A stretch of 64,000 nt of DNA. It comes from Primorskyibacter flagellatus. GTDB lineage: Bacteria > Pseudomonadota > Alphaproteobacteria > Rhodobacterales > Rhodobacteraceae. A program made the translations under genes and the position numbers. The stretch is from NCBI RefSeq assembly GCF_014638275.1, contig NZ_BMFJ01000001.1:62001-126000 (forward strand), written 5' to 3'. Under the pieces are notes generated by a model. The model worked only from the letters and a program-made list of their open reading frames with translations. It was not told the origin of the DNA and did not search any database. Positions 54,001 to 63,795 of this stretch are shown here, one piece after another. Position 1 is the first letter of the stretch, and the number at the start of each line of letters is the position of its first letter.

Positions 54001-55671
54001 ATGACAGAGACGGCAGAGAACGGAGCCTCCGACATCCGGCAAAGGGCCAACCGGCGGATCATCGCGCCGGTCCGGCCGCGGCTTGTGCGGGCGGGGGCGC
54101 TGATGGTGGTGTCCGGTGCGCTCTGGCCGGTGCAGGCGGCGCTGGTGGCCTGGGCGATCGCGGGCTGGGTATCGGGGGATGCGGCCATGACGCCGGGTTT
54201 GGCGGCGGCGGCAGGATTCGCCCTCCTCGGCTTCCTGCGCGCTTTGCTTGAGCGCCGGGCCGGGGGGCTGCTGTTCGACGCCGCCGACGCCACCATCGCG
54301 CGGGAACGCCGGGTGCTGATCGAGCGGGAGGCGCGGGCGGAGTCGGGGGTCGGCTCTGCCGCGCTGGCGGCGTTGACGGTGCAGAAGATTCCACTGCTGC
54401 AGCCATGGATCACCCGCTACCACGTCGCGATGATCCGCGTTGCGGTGCTGCCCGCGCTGCTGTTCGCGGTGGCGTTCTCGGTGTCCTGGGTGGTGGGGCT
54501 GATCCTTCTGGTCGCGGGGCCGCTGATCCCGGTCTTCATGGCGCTGGTCGGGCTGGCGGCAGAGCAGGTCTCGCGCCGGCAGATGCAGGAGATCGGCACG
54601 ATGAACGACATGCTGATGGACCGCCTCTCGGCCATGACCGACATCCGGCTGCTTGGCGCGGCGGGCCGGGCGGCAGAGGAATTCGCGGTGAGGGCAGAGA
54701 CGTTGCGGGACCGGACGATGGCGGTTCTCAGGGTCGCTTTCCTGTCCTCGGCGGTGCTGGAACTGTTCGCCGCGCTTGGCGTCGCTTTGGTGGCGGTCTT
54801 TGTCGGCTTCTCGCTGCTTGGCGAAATCCGCTTCGGGTCCTGGGCGCGCCCGCTCACGGTCGGGGAGGGGGTCTTCCTGCTGCTGATCGCGCCGGAGTTC
54901 TTCCAGCCGCTGCGCGACCTCGCCGCCGCCTGGCACGACCGCGCTGCCGGGCTTGCTGTGGTCGAGGAGCTTGAGGCGCTGGACGCCCGTCCGCGCCGCC
55001 CCATTGTGGGGAAGGGGGATCCTTCCGCACCGCTGCCGGGTGCTCTGAACCTTTGTCTTTCGGGTGCGGTCGCCGTGCTGCCAGCCGCGAAGGTGAGGTT
55101 GCCTGACTTGACGGTTGGCGCAGGGCAGTCGGTTGCGATCACCGGGCCGAGCGGGGCTGGGAAATCGACGACGCTGGCGGCAATCGCCGGGCTTGTGCCG
55201 CTGGCGGACGGGCGGATCGAGGTCTGCGGCCGGGTGCTGGCGGATGACACGGCCGATGCCTGGCGCGCGCGGCTGGCACTGGTGCCGCAGCATCCTCATT
55301 TCTCCGACGTGGCGCTTGGCGACTGGCTCGACCCTGGGGGGTGCGGCTCTGACCCCTGGGCGGCATTGCGCGCGGCGGATGCGGAGGACGTGGTCCGGCG
55401 CCTGCCCGGCGGCCTGTCGGCGAGGCTGGGCGAGACGGGCGGCGGTCTGTCGGGGGGTGAGGCGCGGCGGCTAATGCTGGCGCGGGCCGTGTTGTCGGGG
55501 GCGGAGCTGATCCTGGCGGACGAGCCGACGGCGGATCTGGACGCCGACACTGCCCGCCGGATCATCGCGGCGCTCCTTGGGCTGACAGGGGAGGGGCGCA
55601 CTGTCGTGGTCGCGACCCACGACCCGGTGCTGGCCGACGCGATGGCCATGCGCGTGGAGGTCCCGGCATGA
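54001..55671 (+). CDS. cydD: CydD, ABC transporter subunit for cytochrome bd assembly
   Basis: 556 residues from ATG 54001 (566 from 53971). Six membrane segments, then a nucleotide-binding domain: Walker A ITGPSGAGKSTTLAAIAGL, LVPQHPHFSDVALGDWL (Q-loop), signature TGGGLSGGEARRLMLARAV, Walker B LILADEPTADLD and H in VATHD. CydDC is an inner-membrane heterodimer needed for mature cytochrome bd, moving thiols or heme. It overlaps cydC by ATGA and lies upstream of cydAB, which fixes the assignment. The start is unsure because GGAG lies only two bases from the 54001 ATG. Confidence 0.88.
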   Translation: MTETAENGASDIRQRANRRIIAPVRPRLVRAGALMVVSGALWPVQAALVAWAIAGWVSGDAAMTPGLAAAAGFALLGFLRALLERRAGGLLFDAADATIARERRVLIEREARAESGVGSAALAALTVQKIPLLQPWITRYHVAMIRVAVLPALLFAVAFSVSWVVGLILLVAGPLIPVFMALVGLAAEQVSRRQMQEIGTMNDMLMDRLSAMTDIRLLGAAGRAAEEFAVRAETLRDRTMAVLRVAFLSSAVLELFAALGVALVAVFVGFSLLGEIRFGSWARPLTVGEGVFLLLIAPEFFQPLRDLAAAWHDRAAGLAVVEELEALDARPRRPIVGKGDPSAPLPGALNLCLSGAVAVLPAAKVRLPDLTVGAGQSVAITGPSGAGKSTTLAAIAGLVPLADGRIEVCGRVLADDTADAWRARLALVPQHPHFSDVALGDWLDPGGCGSDPWAALRAADAEDVVRRLPGGLSARLGETGGGLSGGEARRLMLARAVLSGAELILADEPTADLDADTARRIIAALLGLTGEGRTVVVATHDPVLADAMAMRVEVPA

Positions 55672-57263
55672 GGCCCCTGCTGCGCGTCCTCCGGCTGCTG
55701 CTGTCCGCCGCGCCGGGCGCGATGGCGCGCGGTGCGCTTCTTTCGGCGCTTGTGCTGATGATGGGCGCGGCGCTTCTGGGCTTGTCGGGATGGTTCATCA
55801 CCGCAACGGGGATGGCCGGGCTGGCGGGGATCGGGATCGCCTTCGACGTGTTCCGCCCCTCGGCCGGGGTGCGGTTCCTGGCGCTTGGCCGGACCGTGGC
55901 GCGCTATGGCGAGAGGGTGTTGACGCATGATGCGACGCTGCGGGCGCTGGCGGCGCTTCGGGTGCAGCTTCTGCGGGACCACGCGCGGCGCGACGGGCAG
56001 TCTCTGGCGCGGCTGCGGGGCGAGGGGCAGCTGACGCGGATCGTCGCGGATGTGGACGCGCTGGACGGGCTGGTGCTGCGACTGATGCTGCCGCTGCTAG
56101 CGGGTGTTGCGACGCATGCGGTGGTCTTCGCGGGGCTGGCCTGGCTGGTGGACTGGCGCGTCGCACTGGCGATCCTGATGATCCATCTGGTCGGCGGGGG
56201 CGTGATCCTTACCCGGCTGACGCGGCGCAGCATGGCCCCGTCGGTTCAGGCGGAGGAGACGGCGCAGGCGCTGCGGCGCGGTCAGATCGACATGCTGCGC
56301 GACCGGGAGGCGCTGATCATGTCGGGGCGGCTTGGCGCGCAGGAGGCTCGGCTGATCGCGCTCGACGTGACCGCGCGGGAGGCGGGAGGCGCACTGGACC
56401 GGGCCGAACGCAACGCGGGCGCGCTGCTCTCCGGCGTGGTGACACTGGGCGCGGCGGTGGCGCTGGCGGGCGGGGGATGGCTGGTGGTCCGGGGCGGGGT
56501 CGATCCGGCGCGGGCGGCCATTGCGCTGCTGGTCGCGCTGGCGCTGGCCGAAGCGCTGTTGCCCCTGCGGCGGGGCGTGGCGGAGCTTGGCCGGATGCGC
56601 GTGGCCGCCGGTCGGGTGGTGCCGGAGGAGGTCGTGCCGGAACGGGGTGGGGGCGGCTTCAGCCCGGGCGGGCCGGTATTGGCGGTGGCGCGGGACGGGC
56701 TGCGGTTCGAGGTCGCGGCAGGCGAGACTGTGGCGCTGACCGGCCCTTCCGGCGCGGGCAAGAGCCGGCTGCTGATGCAGATCGCGGGGCTTGAGCCCGG
56801 CGAGGGACTCGCGGTGCTGGGCCTGCCGCCACAGGCCTGTGACGAGGACGCGCTGCGCGGGGTGGTGTCCATGCTGCCGCAGCGCTCGGCCCTGATGGCG
56901 GGTACCGTCCGTGAGGCGCTGCTGCTGTCCGGTCCGGCGGAGGATGCAGCGTTGCAGGAAGTGCTGCGCGTGGTGCGGCTGGATGGGGAGATCGCGGCGC
57001 GCGGCGGGCTCGACATGAGGCTGGGAGAGGGCGGGCGCGGGCTTTCGGGCGGGCAGGCGCGGAGGCTTTGCCTGGCGCGTGTGCTGCTGCGGCGACCGCG
57101 GCTGCTTCTGCTGGATGAACCGACGGAGGGGCTGGACCCGGAGATGGCGGCCGAGGTGCTTGCCTCTGTCCGCCGCTATCTGCCCGAGGCGGCAATCGTT
57201 GCCGCCGTCCACCGCGAGGCCGGCCATCCCGTTTTTACGCAGCGTCGACGCATTCCGATGTGA
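55668..57263 (+). CDS. cydC: CydC, ABC transporter subunit for cytochrome bd assembly
   Basis: 531 residues. Membrane domain starts LGLSGWFITATGMAGLAG with FDVFRPSAGVRFLALGRTVARYGERVLTHDATL, wording particular to CydC. Nucleotide-binding domain: Walker A LTGPSGAGKSRLLMQIAGL, VSMLPQRSALMAGTVREALLL, signature EGGRGLSGGQARRLCLARVL, Walker B LLLLDEPTEGLDP. The H-loop reads AAVHREA rather than the usual THR, still with the histidine. Heterodimer partner of CydD. 109 bases separate it from cydA. Confidence 0.9.
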   Translation: MRPLLRVLRLLLSAAPGAMARGALLSALVLMMGAALLGLSGWFITATGMAGLAGIGIAFDVFRPSAGVRFLALGRTVARYGERVLTHDATLRALAALRVQLLRDHARRDGQSLARLRGEGQLTRIVADVDALDGLVLRLMLPLLAGVATHAVVFAGLAWLVDWRVALAILMIHLVGGGVILTRLTRRSMAPSVQAEETAQALRRGQIDMLRDREALIMSGRLGAQEARLIALDVTAREAGGALDRAERNAGALLSGVVTLGAAVALAGGGWLVVRGGVDPARAAIALLVALALAEALLPLRRGVAELGRMRVAAGRVVPEEVVPERGGGGFSPGGPVLAVARDGLRFEVAAGETVALTGPSGAGKSRLLMQIAGLEPGEGLAVLGLPPQACDEDALRGVVSMLPQRSALMAGTVREALLLSGPAEDAALQEVLRVVRLDGEIAARGGLDMRLGEGGRGLSGGQARRLCLARVLLRRPRLLLLDEPTEGLDPEMAAEVLASVRRYLPEAAIVAAVHREAGHPVFTQRRRIPM

Positions 57264-57372
57264 CGATATGGCATGTGCGGGCTTCTTGCCTAAGTTGCCC
57301 TGCTGACCCACCTTGCCGGTGGAGGCCGTCGACTCGCCCGGACCGGCCCCGCGAGACCTGGGAGATACCGCA

Positions 57373-59034
57373 ATGGATCTTGATATCGTCGAACTGTCCC
57401 GTTTCCAGTTTGCGATGACGGCGATGTATCACTTCCTCTTCGTGCCGCTGACGCTTGGCCTGTCGATCCTCGTCGCGATCATGGAGACGGTCTACGTCAT
57501 GACCGGACGTCCGATCTGGCGGCAGATGACGAAATTCTGGGGCAACCTCTTCGGCATCAACTTCGTGCTGGGCGTGGCCACCGGGATCACCATGGAGTTC
57601 CAGTTCGGGATGAACTGGTCCTACTATTCCCACTACGTCGGCGACGTCTTCGGCGCCCCGCTGGCGATCGAGGGGCTGATGGCCTTCTTCCTGGAGGCGA
57701 CCTTCGTCGGGCTGTTCTTCTTCGGCTGGGACAAGCTGTCAAAGGTCGGGCACCTGACGGCGACCTGGCTGGTGGCGATCGGGTCGAACTTTTCCGCGCT
57801 GTGGATCCTGATTGCAAACGGCTGGATGCAGAATCCGGTCGGTGCCTCTTTCAACCCCGAGACGATGCGGATGGAGCTGGACAGCTTCTTCGAGGTCCTG
57901 TTCAACGAGGTCGCGCAGGCCAAGTTCGTTCATACGGTGTCGGCCGGCTATGTCACGGCCTCCGTCTTCGTGCTGGGGGTGTCGGCCTGGTACCTGCTGA
58001 AGGACCGGCACACGGCGCTGGCCCGGCGGTCGATCACGGTGGCGGCGTCCTTCGGTCTGGCGTCGGCCCTGTCGGTGGTCGTGCTGGGTGACGAATCGGG
58101 CTATTCGGCGAGCCATACGCAGAAGATGAAGCTGGCCGCGATCGAGGGCATGTGGGAAACCCATGACGCGCCCGCGCCCTTCACTGCCATCGGCTTCCCG
58201 AGCCTCGCGGACCGCGAAACCCATTACGCCATCGAAATCCCCTGGGTCATGGGGCTGATCGGGACGCGGTCTCTGAACACGGAAATTCCCGGCATCAACG
58301 ATCTGGTCGACGAGGCGGAAGAGCGCATCAAGAGCGGCATCGTCGCCTATGACGCGCTGATGACCATCCGCGAGCAGCGCGGCGACACGGCCCCCGAGGT
58401 CCGCGACACGTTCGAGGCGAATTCGGACAACCTCGGTTTCGCCTTCCTGCTGTTGCGCTACGTGGAGGACCCGCGCGACGCCACGCCGGAACAGATCGCC
58501 ACCACCGCCGCGGATACCATTCCCGGCGTGCTGCCGCTGTTCTGGGCCTTCCGGGGAATGGTGGGGCTTGGCTTCCTGTTCATCGGGGTGATGGTCTATT
58601 TCTTCTGGCGTTCGTCCTTCCGGCAGCAGAGCTATCCGAGATGGGCGCTGAAAATGGCCGTGGCGATCATCCCCGCGCCCTGGATCGCCGCCGAACTCGG
58701 CTGGTTCGTCGCGGAATACGGTCGCCAGCCCTGGACCGTCGACGGGGTGCTGCCGACCGCACTCTCGGTCAGCCACCTGAGCGTGCAGGACCTGCTGCTG
58801 ACCATCACCGGCTTCCTGATCTTCTATACCGTGCTCTTCGTGGTCGAGATGGGGCTGATGCTGAAGTACATCCGCAAGGGCCCATTCCAGGATGTCGAGG
58901 AGACGGAGGCCTGGGAGGCGCGGCATGAACACCGGCTGCGCACCCATGACGGCAAGGGGCCCTTTGCGCCCGCCGGTGCCAGCGCGCGTTCGTCGGCGGA
59001 CGAGGCCTTTTCCGGCACCAGCCCTGCGGAGTGA
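57373..59034 (+). CDS. cydA: CydA, cytochrome bd quinol oxidase subunit I
   Basis: 553 residues. Heme ligand H20 in [18 protein letters not shown] (E. coli H19), the quinol-loop block [21 protein letters not shown], and the invariant GRQPW in [18 protein letters not shown]. The region after the quinol loop ([21 protein letters not shown]...[18 protein letters not shown]) matches the long-loop, E. coli bd-I type rather than the short CIO type. GGGAGA precedes the ATG by 7 bases; an earlier ATG at 57313 lacks a ribosome site. Oxidises quinol and reduces O2 with high affinity. Confidence 0.95.
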   Translation: MDLDIVELSRFQFAMTAMYHFLFVPLTLGLSILVAIMETVYVMTGRPIWRQMTKFWGNLFGINFVLGVATGITMEFQFGMNWSYYSHYVGDVFGAPLAIEGLMAFFLEATFVGLFFFGWDKLSKVGHLTATWLVAIGSNFSALWILIANGWMQNPVGASFNPETMRMELDSFFEVLFNEVAQAKFVHTVSAGYVTASVFVLGVSAWYLLKDRHTALARRSITVAASFGLASALSVVVLGDESGYSASHTQKMKLAAIEGMWETHDAPAPFTAIGFPSLADRETHYAIEIPWVMGLIGTRSLNTEIPGINDLVDEAEERIKSGIVAYDALMTIREQRGDTAPEVRDTFEANSDNLGFAFLLLRYVEDPRDATPEQIATTAADTIPGVLPLFWAFRGMVGLGFLFIGVMVYFFWRSSFRQQSYPRWALKMAVAIIPAPWIAAELGWFVAEYGRQPWTVDGVLPTALSVSHLSVQDLLLTITGFLIFYTVLFVVEMGLMLKYIRKGPFQDVEETEAWEARHEHRLRTHDGKGPFAPAGASARSSADEAFSGTSPAE

Positions 59035-59039
59035 GTGAG

Positions 59040-60203
59040 ATGATCCTGTTCGAACTGGTCGAATACGATGTGCTGCGGGTGATCTGGTGGCTGCTGCTTG
59101 GCGTGCTGCTGATCGGCTTCGCGATGACCGACGGCTTCGACATGGGGGTCGGCGCGCTGCTGCCCTTCGTCGGACGCACGGATGTCGAACGGCGCGTGGT
59201 CATCAATACCGTCGGGCCGGTCTGGGAGGGCAACCAGGTCTGGTTCATCCTTGGCGGCGGCGCGATCTTTGCCGCCTGGCCGCCGCTTTACGCGGTCAGC
59301 TTCTCGGGCTTCTACCTCGCGATGTTTGCGATCCTTGCGGCGCTGATCCTGCGTCCGGTCGCGTTCAAGTACCGCTCCAAACGGGAGTCGGCGACCTGGC
59401 GGTCGGTCTGGGACTGGGCGCTGTTCGCGGGCGGGGCCGTTCCCGCGCTGATTTTCGGGGTCGCGGTCGGCAACGTCCTTCAGGGTGTGCCGTTCGAACT
59501 GACGCCGGACCTGTTTTCCCGCTACGAGGGCAGCTTTCACGCGAAGTTCCTCGGGCTGCTGAACCCCTTCGCCCTGCTGACCGGCCTGGTGTCGCTTTCC
59601 ATGCTGGTCACCCATGGTGCCGCATGGCTTTCGCTGAAGACCGGGGGCTGGGTGCAGACGCGGGCGCAACGGATCGGCACGGTGACGGGGCTCGTGACCA
59701 TCGCGGGCTATCTCGGAGCCGGGCTGTGGCTCGCCTACGGGATCGAAGGCTACGGGCTTGTGGCGGAAAAGGTGGCCAACGGGCCGTCCAACCCGCTCTA
59801 TTCCGAGGTGGCACGCACGGCGACCTGGCTCACAGTCTATGCGGAGCGCCCCTGGATCGCGGTTGCACCGCTGCTCGGGCTGGCGGGCATGACGATGGCG
59901 GTGCGCGGGCTGCGCGGGGGGCGGGAGGTGACGACGCTGCTGTGGTCCAAGCTGGGGATCTTCGGCGCGATTTCCTCGGTCGGACTGACGATGTTCCCGT
60001 TCATCCTGCCGTCTTCGCTGGACCCGCGGTCGTCGCTGACGGTTTGGGATGCGTCCTCCTCTCACCGGACGCTGTTCACCATGCTGGTGGCGACGGTGAT
60101 CTTCATGCCGCTGATCCTGGCCTACACGGCCTGGGTCTACCGGGTGCTCTGGGGCAAGGTGACCGAGGACGAGGTCGCCGAAAAATCCCACTCTCTCTAC
60201 TGA
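59040..60203 (+). CDS. cydB: CydB, cytochrome bd quinol oxidase subunit II
   Basis: 387 residues, eight membrane segments. Start [36 protein letters not shown] and [34 protein letters not shown] are signature CydB. I chose ATG 59040 with GGAG 8 bases upstream over the GTG at 59031 that overlaps the cydA stop. It ends in HSLY. Completes the oxidase with CydA and CydX. Confidence 0.95.
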   Translation: MILFELVEYDVLRVIWWLLLGVLLIGFAMTDGFDMGVGALLPFVGRTDVERRVVINTVGPVWEGNQVWFILGGGAIFAAWPPLYAVSFSGFYLAMFAILAALILRPVAFKYRSKRESATWRSVWDWALFAGGAVPALIFGVAVGNVLQGVPFELTPDLFSRYEGSFHAKFLGLLNPFALLTGLVSLSMLVTHGAAWLSLKTGGWVQTRAQRIGTVTGLVTIAGYLGAGLWLAYGIEGYGLVAEKVANGPSNPLYSEVARTATWLTVYAERPWIAVAPLLGLAGMTMAVRGLRGGREVTTLLWSKLGIFGAISSVGLTMFPFILPSSLDPRSSLTVWDASSSHRTLFTMLVATVIFMPLILAYTAWVYRVLWGKVTEDEVAEKSHSLY

Positions 60204-60218
60204 CAGGAGCGCGTTGAC

Positions 60219-60356
60219 ATGTGGTACTTTGCCTGGCTGCTCGGCCTTCCCCTCGCCGCGATCTTCGCGGTCATGAACGCGATGTGGCTGGAGCTTCAGC
60301 GCGACCGGGTGCTGGCCGACGAACATGACGCCCGCCCGCCGGCGGTGAAGGACTGA
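60219..60356 (+). CDS. cydX: CydX, small subunit of cytochrome bd oxidase
   Basis: 45 residues: MWYFAWLLGLPLAAIFAVMN, then AMWLELQRDRVLADEHDARPPAVKD. One membrane segment beginning M-W-Y-F-A-W-x-L-G with E near residue 25 is the CydX/YbgT pattern. AGGAG lies 9 bases before the ATG, 15 bases after cydB. CydX stabilises the heme site of CydA. Too short for many gene callers, so easy to miss. Confidence 0.9.
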   Translation: MWYFAWLLGLPLAAIFAVMNAMWLELQRDRVLADEHDARPPAVKD

Positions 60357-60473
60357 TCCAACGTCCCGCTCGACGGGGCGGCGCGGAGCGGTGTTGCCGC
60401 CGCCGTCGCTTCCCGGCACTGTGGCGCGGGGTTCGGCGCGACCGGTCCCGCAGGCGCCGCACGGGAACGGACC

Positions 60474-61394
60474 TTGGACGAGATGACCGCCCTCAGGATT
60501 TTCTGCCGGGTCGTGGAGGAGGGCAGCTTTTCCGCGGCGGCCCGTGCTTTGCGGGTGTCCAATGCCTCTGTCAGCAAGAACATTGCTGAGCTTGAGGCCG
60601 CGCTTGGCACGCAGCTCATCATCCGCACCACGCGCAGCCTGCAGCTGACGGATGCGGGGGCAGAGTTCCACGCGCGGGTCGGGCATGTTCTGGATGGTCT
60701 GGAGCAGGCGAAATCCATTGCCACGGGCCGGTCCGACCATGTTTCGGGCGTGCTGCGCGTGGCGCTGCCGATGTCCTTCGGGATCGAGGCGATTGTCCCT
60801 TTGCTCGGCCCGTTCCGGGCCGCGCATCCGGACCTGAGGCTGAAGCTGACATTTGACGACGCGAAGGCGGATATCATCGGCGGGCGTTTCGACGTGGCGA
60901 TCCGGGGGGCAGGCCATCTGCCCGACAGCACGCTCAGGGCGCGCCGCCTGCTGGAATTCGACCGGGTCCTCTGCGCCGCGCCGGGCTACCTTGCGGCGCG
61001 GGGCGCACCGCGGTCGGCCGGAGAGATCCGGGAACACGACTGCATCGCCTATGCCATGGGTGAGGAGACCGACGCATGGCTGGCCGAGGGGCCGGACGGG
61101 GCCGTGCCGATCGCGTTCGAGCCGGCAGTCGAGATGAACAATTCGCTCGCCATCCGCCGGGCGGTTCTGGACGGGCTGGGTATCGCGGCGCTGCCGGTCC
61201 CCTATGTCCACGAACCGCTGCATTCCGGTGCGCTGGTCCGGGTGCTGCCCGATTACCGGCTGAGGCCGCAGTCCCTGTCGGCGATCTATCCCGCCGCCCG
61301 ACACCTGCCGCCCAAGACGCGGCTGTTCATCGACTACCTGGCCGGCGCGCTGGCCGGGACCGGTGCGCTCGGCAGTATCTCCAACCCAGAGTGA
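60474..61394 (+). CDS. LysR-family transcriptional regulator
   Basis: 306 residues. N-terminal winged helix: TALRIFCRVVEEGSFSAAARALRVSNASVSKNIAELEAALGTQLIIRTTRSLQLTDAGAEF, then the LysR effector domain (VLRVALPMSFGIEAIVPLLGPF...). I take the TTG at 60474 because MDEMTALRIF matches the usual LysR start; ATG 60483 is the alternative and neither has a strong ribosome site. The subgroup with TTRSLQLTDAG resembles PA14-type or DhcR-like regulators. Target unknown; the next genes in the same direction (exported protein and Old Yellow Enzyme) are candidates. Confidence 0.87.
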   Translation: MDEMTALRIFCRVVEEGSFSAAARALRVSNASVSKNIAELEAALGTQLIIRTTRSLQLTDAGAEFHARVGHVLDGLEQAKSIATGRSDHVSGVLRVALPMSFGIEAIVPLLGPFRAAHPDLRLKLTFDDAKADIIGGRFDVAIRGAGHLPDSTLRARRLLEFDRVLCAAPGYLAARGAPRSAGEIREHDCIAYAMGEETDAWLAEGPDGAVPIAFEPAVEMNNSLAIRRAVLDGLGIAALPVPYVHEPLHSGALVRVLPDYRLRPQSLSAIYPAARHLPPKTRLFIDYLAGALAGTGALGSISNPE

Positions 61395-61536
61395 AAACAC
61401 CTGTCACCGGGTGACGGCTAGCGGGTGGCGTCCATCGCGGGAACAGTCGCCGGATACGTCCGTTTCGGGGTCTTGCCGGGCCCTGCGGCAGGCGTGTCAC
61501 CGCGATTTCAGATGTTTCAGAACAGGGAACCCGACG

Positions 61537-62316
61537 ATGAAGACCATCCTTACCCACGCGCTCCTGCCGCTCCTCGCCCTTGCGGTCCCCGCGCTGGCCG
61601 TAGCCGAAACGATCGCCGAACCCGCACCCGGCCTTGCCACGCTCGCCTTTTCGGACAACCGCGCCCCGGTTTCGGGGCTTGAGGACATCAATGCCGTGCT
61701 GTCCCGGATCGGCGTCAGGCTGACCCGGATCGAGCCGCCCGCCGGCGCGCTGGACCTGACGAAGGCCGCGATGGCGGGCCCGCTGAGCGCGGAGCAGTCG
61801 GCAGAGTTGCTGCGGCTTTTCACGCTCGACCGAGAGACGGTGCTTGCCGCCGCGACCGGGGCGGGGCGGGTGCCGGTCATCGACGGCGGCGGCGCGCTGT
61901 CGACCGCTGAAACCGGCGTGCCGCCCTATCCCAAGGTCTACGACCTTGCCTCCATGGGGCCGGCGGATCATCTTGCCGCGAAGAACAAGTTCGGCCGCCT
62001 GCACGTGAACGCAACCGATGACATGACAGGCGTGGACGAGGTCATGACCCTGACCGCGGGCGGCCCCTGGGTCTGGTACTTCCAGCTTGAGGAGGGCGTC
62101 GCGGTCGAACTGCGCATGGGCACGGTCCTGCCGGGCGAACAGGCCTGGCGGATCAGCTATCCGGGGCTGGTCCCGCACGGCGCGGATTTCTACGCCGAGA
62201 CGGGGATCTGCGTCGCCTACATCACGGGACCCGAGACGTGGCAGATGCGATACGAAGCGCCGGTGCCGCAGGGCGACTTGATGGGAACGAACCCGTTCAT
62301 CCGGTTCGACGGCTGA
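61537..62316 (+). CDS. Exported protein of unknown function
   Basis: 259 residues. Clear Sec signal peptide (ALLPLLALAVPALAVA, cut before ETIAEP). No family recognised. The middle has SRIGVRLTRIEPPAGALD and an odd conserved-looking run YPKVYDLASMGPADHLAAKN. The last 100 residues (VMTLTAGGPWVWYFQLEEGVAVELRMGTVLPGEQAWRISYPGLVPHG) are beta-rich and aromatic, suggesting a cupin-like or beta-sandwich fold, which I could not confirm. Lies 142 bases after the LysR gene and 148 before the Old Yellow Enzyme gene, with a GC hairpin behind it. Confidence 0.7.
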   Translation: MKTILTHALLPLLALAVPALAVAETIAEPAPGLATLAFSDNRAPVSGLEDINAVLSRIGVRLTRIEPPAGALDLTKAAMAGPLSAEQSAELLRLFTLDRETVLAAATGAGRVPVIDGGGALSTAETGVPPYPKVYDLASMGPADHLAAKNKFGRLHVNATDDMTGVDEVMTLTAGGPWVWYFQLEEGVAVELRMGTVLPGEQAWRISYPGLVPHGADFYAETGICVAYITGPETWQMRYEAPVPQGDLMGTNPFIRFDG

Positions 62317-62402
62317 CCCTCCGGGTCCCGGCCCGAGACCCGCCCTCCGCCGATGCGGTGCGGGATTTCGGCCGGGACTCTTCCGCGCGGCTGCGCAAGA
62401 CT

Positions 62403-62428
62403 GCCGGGGCCGGAGCCTGTGCCCCGGC
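62403..62428 (+). terminator. Hairpin after the exported protein gene
   Basis: GCCGGGGC (62403-62410) and GCCCCGGC (62421-62428), perfect 8-base stem with a 10-base loop, in the gap before the oxidoreductase gene. No U-run. Confidence 0.45.
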
Positions 62429-62464
62429 CACGTTGCCCCTCACCCCGCCTGATCCGGAGTTCTC

Positions 62465-63616
62465 ATGACAGAGACCACCAAAGCGACCGCCGATTCCCGT
62501 CTGAACGCCGAATCCGGTCGGCGCGTGCTGAAACGCGATCCCGAACCGATGCTGTTCCGGCCCGTCACCTTCCGGTCCGTCACCGGGCGGAACAGGATCA
62601 TGCTGTCGCCGATGTGCCAGTATTCCGCGACCGACGGCCTGCCGAACGACTGGCATTTCGCGCATCTGGCCGCGCGGGCGACCGGCGGGACCGGATGGGT
62701 CTTCACCGAGGCGGTGCATGTGGCACCGGAGGGACGGATCACGCCGCACTGCCTTGGCCTGTGGTCCGACGCGCAGCGGGACGCGCTGGCGCGGATCGCG
62801 GGATTTGTCGGTGATCAGGGCGCGGTGCCAGGGATCCAGCTGGGACATGCGGGGCGCAAGGCCTCCGTTGGGCGGCCCTGGGACGGCACCGCGCCGATCC
62901 TGGCCGGGCAGGGCGGATGGCAGACCGTCGCGCCGTCAGCCCGTGCCTACGCGGAGGGCTGGCCGGTTCCGCAGGCACTGGACACGGACGGCATCGCCCG
63001 CCAGATCGACGCGCTGGCCGCCGCGACCCGCCGCGCGCGGGAGGCGGAGTTTCAGGCACTGGAGCTTCATGCGGCCCACGGATATCTGGTGCACGAATTT
63101 CTCTCGCCGCTCAGCAACCTGCGGGAGGACAAGTATGGCGGCGATTTCGACGGGCGGATCCGGTTCCTGCTGGAGTGCCTCGATGCGGTGCGCAGCGAGT
63201 GGCCCTCGGACCTGCCGCTGTTTCTGCGGATTTCCGCAACCGACTGGGTCGAGGGCGGGTGGAGCCTTTCCGACAGCATCGCGCTGGCGCACCGGCTGAA
63301 GGCGGGCGGTCTGGTGGACCTGATCGACTGTTCTTCGGGCGGGAACGACCCGCGTCAGCAGATCCCGATCCATCCCGGTTATCAGGTGCCATTCTCAGCA
63401 CAGGTGCGCGCGGAAACCGGGATGGCCACCGGTGCGGTCGGGCTGATCCACGCGCCCGACTTCGCGGAATCGATCCTGGCGAACGGGCAGGCCGATCTGG
63501 TGATCCTCGGGCGGACGCTGCTGGCCGATCCGGCCTGGCCACTGAAGGCGGCGAAGGTGCTGCGCGCCACCCGCGCGCCCTGGCCGGTGCAGTACGAACG
63601 GTCGGACATCTTCTGA
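62465..63616 (+). CDS. NADH:flavin oxidoreductase, Old Yellow Enzyme of the YqjM/NamA type
   Basis: 383 residues. FMN TIM barrel with LSPMCQYSATDGLPNDWHFAHLAARA (C51 corresponds to the redox-tuning cysteine of YqjM), IQLGHAGRKAS, LELHAAHGYLVHEFLSPLSNLREDKYGG, FLRISATDW, IDCSSGG and LVILGRTLLADPAWPLKAA. The cysteine plus HAAHGYL are class III (thermophilic-like) OYE marks. Cytoplasmic, reduces activated C=C bonds with NAD(P)H. The N-terminal 30 residues before LFRPVTFRS are extra compared with most relatives. Confidence 0.9.
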   Translation: MTETTKATADSRLNAESGRRVLKRDPEPMLFRPVTFRSVTGRNRIMLSPMCQYSATDGLPNDWHFAHLAARATGGTGWVFTEAVHVAPEGRITPHCLGLWSDAQRDALARIAGFVGDQGAVPGIQLGHAGRKASVGRPWDGTAPILAGQGGWQTVAPSARAYAEGWPVPQALDTDGIARQIDALAAATRRAREAEFQALELHAAHGYLVHEFLSPLSNLREDKYGGDFDGRIRFLLECLDAVRSEWPSDLPLFLRISATDWVEGGWSLSDSIALAHRLKAGGLVDLIDCSSGGNDPRQQIPIHPGYQVPFSAQVRAETGMATGAVGLIHAPDFAESILANGQADLVILGRTLLADPAWPLKAAKVLRATRAPWPVQYERSDIF

Positions 63617-63795
63617 TTGCCGCGAATGTGCAGGGCGCATGGCGTCGGCCGCGTGTCTGCGCGCAATGGGTGGGCGGCTGGTGCGTATTGCTCTGGTTGG
63701 GATACATTTATGCCACCGTTGTGACGAAGTGGATGCAATCTTGTCTTTCTCCGGCGGCGCCAATATCCTTGGACCAGAGGCAATCGGAGTCGGGC

